Shown piece by piece: positions 58,353-64,000 of a stretch of 64,000 nt of DNA. Positions within the stretch are counted from its first letter, which is position 1. Each line of letters starts with the position of its first letter. Position numbers and translations under genes: made by a program. Source of the stretch: Polytrichum commune (Eukaryota; Streptophyta; Polytrichopsida; Polytrichales; Polytrichaceae); NCBI GenBank assembly GCA_950295325.1, contig OX485803.1, positions 54,327,554-54,391,553 of the forward strand. The letters are read 5' to 3'. Below the pieces are notes generated by a model. It had not been told where the DNA came from and did no database searches. It saw only the letters and a list, made by a program, of their open reading frames with translations.

Positions 58353-59461
58353 GCATAACATAGGTATATCCAAATTCAATTCACAAAATGTAAAACCAAT
58401 TTCTTGTTCCAGTAGGATGATATATTTGAAACCCTCAAATGTGTGATTGAGGCATATTAAAGTTTAGTTTTTGGCTGAATTAGTGTTGGTTTTGGATAGG
58501 CATACCTTATATCCTTTGTAGCGGTTGCTGCAGATTACACATAGCTCCTTAAGGTAGCGATAAACCTAACACCAAGGACGGTGGAGATTAGGGGAGAGGG
58601 TCAGATCCGACAGTCAAGAAAGCACGGGCGACGTGGCCTCACCAGAAGCCAGAAGCTGTTTTCATCGCCCATAGACTTCTTCTCGACAACATATCTATAA
58701 GACCACTCGAGTGGAACGGGTGAATTACTTTAGAACACAAAATCAATAAATTATCCAAGAATTGAAACTTGATCCCAAATTTTTTTAAATTTTTTTTGTT
58801 TAATTTTAAAAAATGTATTCTAAGCCCACCCATCCATATTTGAGTGACCACATGTTTGGTGTGGGTGATAGTTTGAGCTACACATGTGGAGGTCACACAT
58901 GCTTGACGATGCTAGTTTTGAAATGGAGTTCGGTAAGCCAAGGTAAAGAGAATTTTGGCCTTCACATGCGCCTAACTCTTTGAAACTTGATTTCAAGGTC
59001 AGTCCCTCATTGTTTTTAGTATAAAATTCCATTTTCAACTCTGACCCAAGACAATGGGTTTGCAAGGCTTAAAACCTTCGTTTCTAATCACAGTTGGAAA
59101 CATACGGTTTTAATCCCCCAAAAAACGGACCAACTTTCAAACCAAGCTCCTGTAACTTGCACTGTTTTGTCTAATTAGTGTAGGTGGGAAATTCATGTGG
59201 GTTGGAATTTAGTGTGGCCCATAGAAAATTTCATAGTACTTACGTTGGTTGACATTAGTAATTTTATAGTACTTGCCTTGCCTTGAATTTTGATCCAAAT
59301 ATGCAGACGAAAAACCCCACACTAATTTCTCGCACTGGAAATTACATTGGGCCACTTCAAATTATATATATAAAAAAGTAGTGTGGGTAATTGGGAATTA
59401 GTGTGGCTTGCACATGTCAAAGCCAAAATTCTTTTACCGCGGCTTGCCAAAGCTCCGTTTT
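58353..59461. other. Intergenic DNA, nothing identified
   Basis: Open frames on the minus strand at 58639-59065 have no family match. Nothing else is recognised. Confidence 0.4.
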
Positions 59462-59464
59462 TAA

Positions 59465-59965
59465 GGGCCACTTCACACACAAGACTGAGAGCCAGTGACC
59501 ATTACACTGCAAGCACTCATTGGTGGAAAAGGCGGAGCTAGTCCAAGTTTGCTTCACACTATGCTTGATGGACCAACGGAGCAAGTGAACGAATGCAAGA
59601 TGGATGTAAAGTCTACTTCGCTTCCTACATGGCATCGAATGGATCATGTTTCATGGTCACTTGGACTATTTTCAAAAACCACCTCTTGGAGGTAGGCCTA
59701 ACACAAAACCCGGAGACCATGGCACTCCGAACGCTCACAACCGTTGATTTATCCTAGTTTATCACATGTGAGGACCCACATGAATAGACATTCATTGAAA
59801 CAACATTTAGTTGACGGCCCGGTCACAGATGACTTCATGCTACACTTGAGGATCCGTGACCACACAACATGGTTTTGGAGGTGCCTTGGGTCGGCCTTTG
59901 GACACTTTCTTTTGGGCTCTCTCAATCACACGGTCACGGCACTTGGCTCGTGTGTGAAGTGACCC
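59465..59965. mobile_element. Tourist-like element abutting its neighbour
   Basis: It is 501 bp. The left end GGGCCACTTCACACACAAGA and the right end (complement GGGTCACTTCACACACGAGC) are inverted repeats with TAA at 59462-59464 and 59966-59968. It is the same family as 49060-49630. Its right-hand TAA is also the left-hand TAA of the next element. Confidence 0.9.
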
Positions 59966-59968
59966 TAA

Positions 59969-61167
59969 GGGGCGGTTTACACTATGGACCATGCAGTTGG
60001 ACCAGAGCTCTGCAAGGCAGCTGATTGGCTCTTGAAGTTGTCCCGGGACAACTTCGGTTTACACTAAGGAAAAAATGGCAGAGGGACCATGGAGGTTGAG
60101 GTCCCAAAAATATAATTTTTAAGGCCTAATAAATGCACTGACATGGTCCAACGGGTTTTGCGATGAGAGAGGCAAGAGAGGTGGTATGGTAGGAAAAGGC
60201 AAGGGCCCATGTCAGAGAAATGCCATTTCAAGAATGTTTTAATGAGTCTACCTTTTATGTGCCTTAATTATATTATAGCCCATGAGACATACCAGCACTA
60301 CCTTGCCCTACCCCTTAAACCGGCTTACACGTGTTTCATCAAACAACGTGGGACATCTAGAGAACTCAAGAATTCAAGTGCAGATTTGTTTTTTTGGTCT
60401 ACCAGCTGCAATGTTTGGAATTTGGGGGCGTGTAATATAACGTTGGAAAGGTCTTGAAAATACCTTTCCAACGGTATATCACATGCCCCAAAATGTTAAA
60501 AAACTACAGTTGCAAAACAAAAAAGAAAAATACGTAGTCGTTTAGTGACTGTAGATCAGGGTGTCAAAAGAAGCGCAATGGGAAATCTTCTAACATTAAT
60601 TATCAAAGAATTGAAATTTAGTGTTGAGCAAGGTTGGGTGGTAACAACATTAGATATAATCAAACACTAAATATCCTATTTAGTGTAGTGACAACACAAG
60701 GTACATGTCACATGTAAATTACATGTCACATGTACAAATTGAATCGCTCATTTTTTTGTTGTAAAAATTGTTGTGAGAAGATTTGCAAGCCACATCTTCG
60801 ACACATTTAACAAGAAGTGAAGACAGTTGAAGTCCAAGTGATGACAAGAGAATGATCAAACTTTAAGGCGAAAAAAAGAAAAAACTAAGTGACAAGATAA
60901 GTGAAGGCATGTGTAGGCAAGTGAAGGCAAATTGAAGTCAACAAAATGGTCAAACTTCATTTTTTCCCAAAACTGCCCTTTTTGGGCTTATATTAAAAAA
61001 ATCAGCACATCCACTTCTTGCCGCATGGTCATTCCTCTTGGTCCACATTCGGTTTACACCTAGTGAGGGGCCCAACGGCTTTGTAAATCAAAATTTTAAG
61101 AACTCGGACCATGAAATGTAGACCATGAACTCGTACCAAGTTCATGGTCTATGGTGTAAACCGCCCC
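59969..61167. mobile_element. Longer Tourist-like element, TAA target duplication
   Basis: It is 1,199 bp. The left end GGGGCGGTTTACACTATGGA and the right end (complement GGGGCGGTTTACACCATAGA) are inverted; TAA lies at 59966-59968 and 61168-61170. The first ~260 bp and the last ~200 bp match the 564-bp element at 57786. The middle carries extra sequence, including a piece of the TTTAGTG MITE (60610-60685), so at least one element has landed inside it. Confidence 0.9.
60610..60685 (+). repeat. Right-end fragment of a TTTAGTG-family MITE
   Basis: It ends in CACTAAATATCCTATTTAGT (60665 on), the palindromic terminus of the family, preceded by about 50 bp resembling the right part of the copy at 50041. 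The left portion is missing. Confidence 0.6.
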
Positions 61168-61170
61168 TAA

Positions 61171-62530
61171 AATGGCATTTTCCGATCGTGTGTGGCCTCC
61201 CCTACCTTAGGCCACTTCCACCTCCATATCTACCTATATATGCAGGATGCAATATTAAAGTGCGGATCACGAGGCTCGCGAATTCTTCAAGGAAAGCATC
61301 CGATGATGACTTTAGCATAGAAAGAGTCAGGATGGGCTCCAGGTTTCACGGTGTCATACCATACCCCTCAATATTGGCCCTGTCACAAACACCCAGACTA
61401 CACATAACTTATAAAACTAAAGAAGTTGCCAAATGCATTGTGTTGGGCAACTTGGGCCATGCCAGGACTCTTCCAAAGCCCTAGCTATGACCTATCCAAC
61501 AACAGCAGAAAGGCTATCTACCAACATAGACCATACTATTTCATGATGTTGGAAAAACGAGAGGTACGTACACTCACATGGAAAAGATTTTCCCCACACG
61601 TGAGAGACTAGAGAGACATTGGAGTGATCCTCTTATATATATCTATCCTGCATGCATGTTGACATGTTTTTTTAAAAAGATTTTTAATTTTAATTTTAAT
61701 TCTTTTGCAGACGTAGATGTCAGATGTGTGATGACTGATGAATGACACACTGACTGCAGGAAGGCCACTCTCTAGGAGGTTTCTTATTGCACAAATTTGC
61801 TACACTGGTTATCCCGATTAGTGAGTGAGGGAAATTAGTGAAGGTGATACTAGACTTCTTTATGCTGTGAAATTAGTGCCACCAAAAGATCTAGGAGGCA
61901 TTGTTCATCGTGATACTATTCATTGGAAACAATAGTCATGGCATCACTATTCATTGAGAGTACCGACACTTGGCATTTTTCATCAAAAATACTGGCACTT
62001 GGCATTATTTATTGAAAGGACTAGCACTTCGCATTATTTGTTGAAAGTACTAGCATTTGGCATTATATATTCACTGAAACTATTGGCACTTGTCACTAGT
62101 CACCGACAAGCATGTGGCATGCACTAATTTTCTTGGATTCTATGGTAAATGAGCACGTATTCATGAATTTAATATAGCGTCACTCAGTAAAAATAAATAA
62201 TAAATGATTAGCCCTCAATAACTTTGAGATTTGGCTAATTAGCGTGTGCTTTGGGATTTGGTACCACCCTCACTAATTGGGATAATCAATATACTGATGA
62301 AAAGAAAAGAAAATAAAATTTAACATCCGTGTTTCCACCGACGTGAATTTGAACCCGTTGGCCCTACTCTATTCAAGAGTCCCCTTGTTACAATAAGAGG
62401 GTTCATTGCCTATCCTCATAGTAGGTGGGCTCATTTTGGGCTCATTGTGTGTGTGTGTGTGTGTGTGTGTGAACATTTGTTTGTTTGTTGTTAATGTTGT
62501 TGCTATTATTTGGTTATTTTGTTTTAGGAG
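61171..62530. other. Intergenic DNA, no recognised gene
   Basis: The stretch 61900-62120 repeats the phrase TGGCACTTGGCATT(A/T)T several times at irregular spacing, a decayed low-order repeat. A GT run lies at about 62447-62471, next to the 3' end of the minus-strand LINE copy. Open frames up to 119 codons (61125-61484) start inside the preceding element and look like chance. Confidence 0.45.
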
Positions 62531-62539
62531 TTGGGTGTG

Positions 62540-64000
62540 TGTATGTGGGGAAGTGGCTCTTATCTGGGAGGTTGTATGGGGTTTTGTTTATTATCTAGTT
62601 TTCTTTTGTTAAGTACTAGATATCTGGGGTATTTGATTGCAATGTGGTGAATAGTTTTCACTAATTTCTTGATGGCGTTAGGGGGGGGTGTGTAAGGTTT
62701 CTAGTAGTTTGATATATATATATTTTTTGTATGAAGCCACGAACTCTTGAGGTGATGACAATGAGGGGGTTGACTTGCTATCCTTGTGTTTTGATGGCTT
62801 CTATGAGGGGGTTGTATTTGTCTCTTTTGGTTTCAATGTATGGGGTTGTGTATCTATCGTGTGTGAATGTGAATTCTATTATTCGGATGATTAGGTGGGG
62901 GATTGGGATATGTGGCCTAGGTTGTTCGTATGGTGCTCCTGGGATGTATATGATGTATGGTCTTAGCCTTGCCAGGCATGTGCATTTAGTTGTTAGGCAT
63001 GAACATGGCACGGGGAGGTCACTTCATTGTCAAGTTGACACCACGTGCGGACAAAGTTTGCTACCCCTATATTACATGCCATATATAATTTTAAAATTTA
63101 TGATATTTTTTCTACATATACATAACCATTGATAGTATCTTTTGTATACTTTTTTGAAATTTTTAGTCATCTTTGTTTTTTTAGTAAATTTTTTAGTTCA
63201 ATTCTGTGTCATTCTAGTTAGAAACGGTATGTTTTATGAAAAAAACAAATCATAAAATTTAGTTACCACTTTTGAATATGTCATAGGTACTGTGTATATC
63301 TACTCATGAAAAAAAATTGATAAAATTTTGACCCATTTTGGTGGTGCAACTTACCAAAAGAAGATTTTTTTTGGTCGCACGTGGTGTTCAACTTGACAAT
63401 CGAGTGATCTACCCGTGGAACATGGGAGTATCCATGGCATGATGGTGGTTGATTGTCAATTTTGCCAATGTTTGTGAGTGCATGGTGTCTTGTGTGGATA
63501 CACAATTTAAGTAGGTTGGCCAGTTGGTGGGTTGCGGCATTTTGTCTTGCTATTCTAAGGCCTTTGAGGAATTTGTGGTTGCATGTAGATAGCAAGTGTG
63601 GCCATGTGTCTTTGTCATTGTTTGGGCATAGTGTGTAGTTGGGGTTGGTGAATTTGAGGGGCCAGAAGAGGTTTTTTCTATGGTTACCAATATATTGGGC
63701 GGTTCTAAATTTTAAGATTTGAGTGATTTGGGCATCTGAAGTTTGTTGTGACTTCCAAAAGGAGTTGGATAGTTTGTGGTGGATTTGGTCGTTAGAGATC
63801 TATTTTTCTGCGTAGTGGAACTGTTTGACTTTTTCTAATGTGATCCTATTGTATTATTTGTTTATGAATATTTTTTGGTTCTTTATTATTTTGCAGAGGT
63901 TGGTTGTTGAGGGTGGTTTTGCAAGCCTATAGGGTGTGGTGTGTGCTATATGTATGTGTGGTATTGGGGTTATGGCAGTTTTACTGGTGCCCTCGATGGC
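62540..64000 (-). mobile_element. Second copy of the dual-endonuclease LINE, 3' part, cut by window edge
   Basis: Minus-strand text matches the first copy from the end of RNase H to the C-terminus: AIEGTSKTA at the edge, KFRTAQYIGNHRKNLFWPLK, CPNNDKDTWPHLLSTCNHKF (zinc knuckle), RPYIIYIPGAPYE, RIIEFTFTHDRY and KRDKYNPLIEAIKTQ. Near the end IHHIAIKYPRYLVLNKRKL corresponds to IAIQYAMSIILHKRRIENN in the first copy. Several stops and frameshifts are present and a MITE interrupts it at 63019-63407. The two copies are clearly diverged, so they derive from separate, old insertions of one family. Confidence 0.85.
63019..63407. mobile_element. MITE inserted in the second LINE copy
   Basis: The arms contain TTGTCAAGTTGA followed by ACCACGTGCG on the left (63027-63049) and their complement on the right (63375-63400). 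Outer bases TCACTTC/TCACTCG are also inverted. The 389-bp AT-rich element splits the LINE between the knuckle region and the endonuclease region. The exact target duplication was not resolved. Confidence 0.7.

Overview
The window is nuclear DNA of a land plant or a close streptophyte relative. Its genes are split by GT-AG introns, one carries a plastid-transit-like leader (sirohydrochlorin ferrochelatase), and the intergenic DNA is AT-rich and full of transposons. A complete CFAP298 (C21orf59/Kurly) gene is informative: this dynein-assembly factor is kept by lineages with motile cilia, so the plant most likely makes swimming sperm (bryophyte, lycophyte, fern or similar) and is not a flowering plant. 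I cannot name the species from the sequence.

Recognised host genes, left to right: an ABC1/aarF-type atypical kinase (4.6-8.0 kb, minus, first exon not found); a RING-CH membrane E3 ligase of 333 residues (13.6-17.1 kb, minus, 7 exons); a single-exon linker-histone-like basic protein (30.3-31.0 kb, plus); CFAP298 of 277 residues (32.3-35.2 kb, minus, 7 exons); a two-AN1 zinc-finger stress-associated protein (38.7-39.6 kb, plus, 2 exons); and plastid sirohydrochlorin ferrochelatase SirB of 239 residues (41.4-43.5 kb, minus, 6 exons). For CFAP298, SirB, RING-CH and AN1 the exons were joined by splice phase and each gives one uninterrupted protein.

Mobile DNA fills most of the rest. A 3.77 kb PIF/Harbinger element (20.8-24.6 kb) has terminal inverted repeats, a TGA target duplication and both classical genes; its transposase is broken by a single amber codon. 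Four well-delimited Tourist-like elements with TWA duplications lie at 49, 58, 59.5 and 60 kb, and another at 10 kb; two of them abut and share one TAA. A separate MITE family with a self-palindromic end motif occurs at 18, 19, 20 and 50 kb. Other elements are a tRNA-like SINE with an 11-bp target duplication (36.7 kb), a degenerate Tc1/mariner transposase (11 kb), a pogo/Tigger-like deletion derivative (44.6 kb) and a HUH-endonuclease Rep gene of replitron type (47.2-48.1 kb).

The most striking object is a ~6.7 kb non-LTR retrotransposon (51.0-57.7 kb, plus), with a second copy in the opposite orientation at the right edge. Its decayed polyprotein reads in order: AP-type endonuclease, reverse transcriptase, Cys-rich and chromodomain-like segments, a segment resembling the PCIF1 (cap adenosine N6-methyltransferase) fold, RNase H, a CCHC knuckle, and a C-terminal restriction-like-endonuclease motif. 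Two endonucleases plus RNase H point to the Dualen/RandI type; the PCIF1-like module is the part I would follow up first. A decayed, unidentified protein locus on the minus strand at 26.4-28.6 kb, flanked by many copies of an ATGTTACA motif, is the main unexplained structure.
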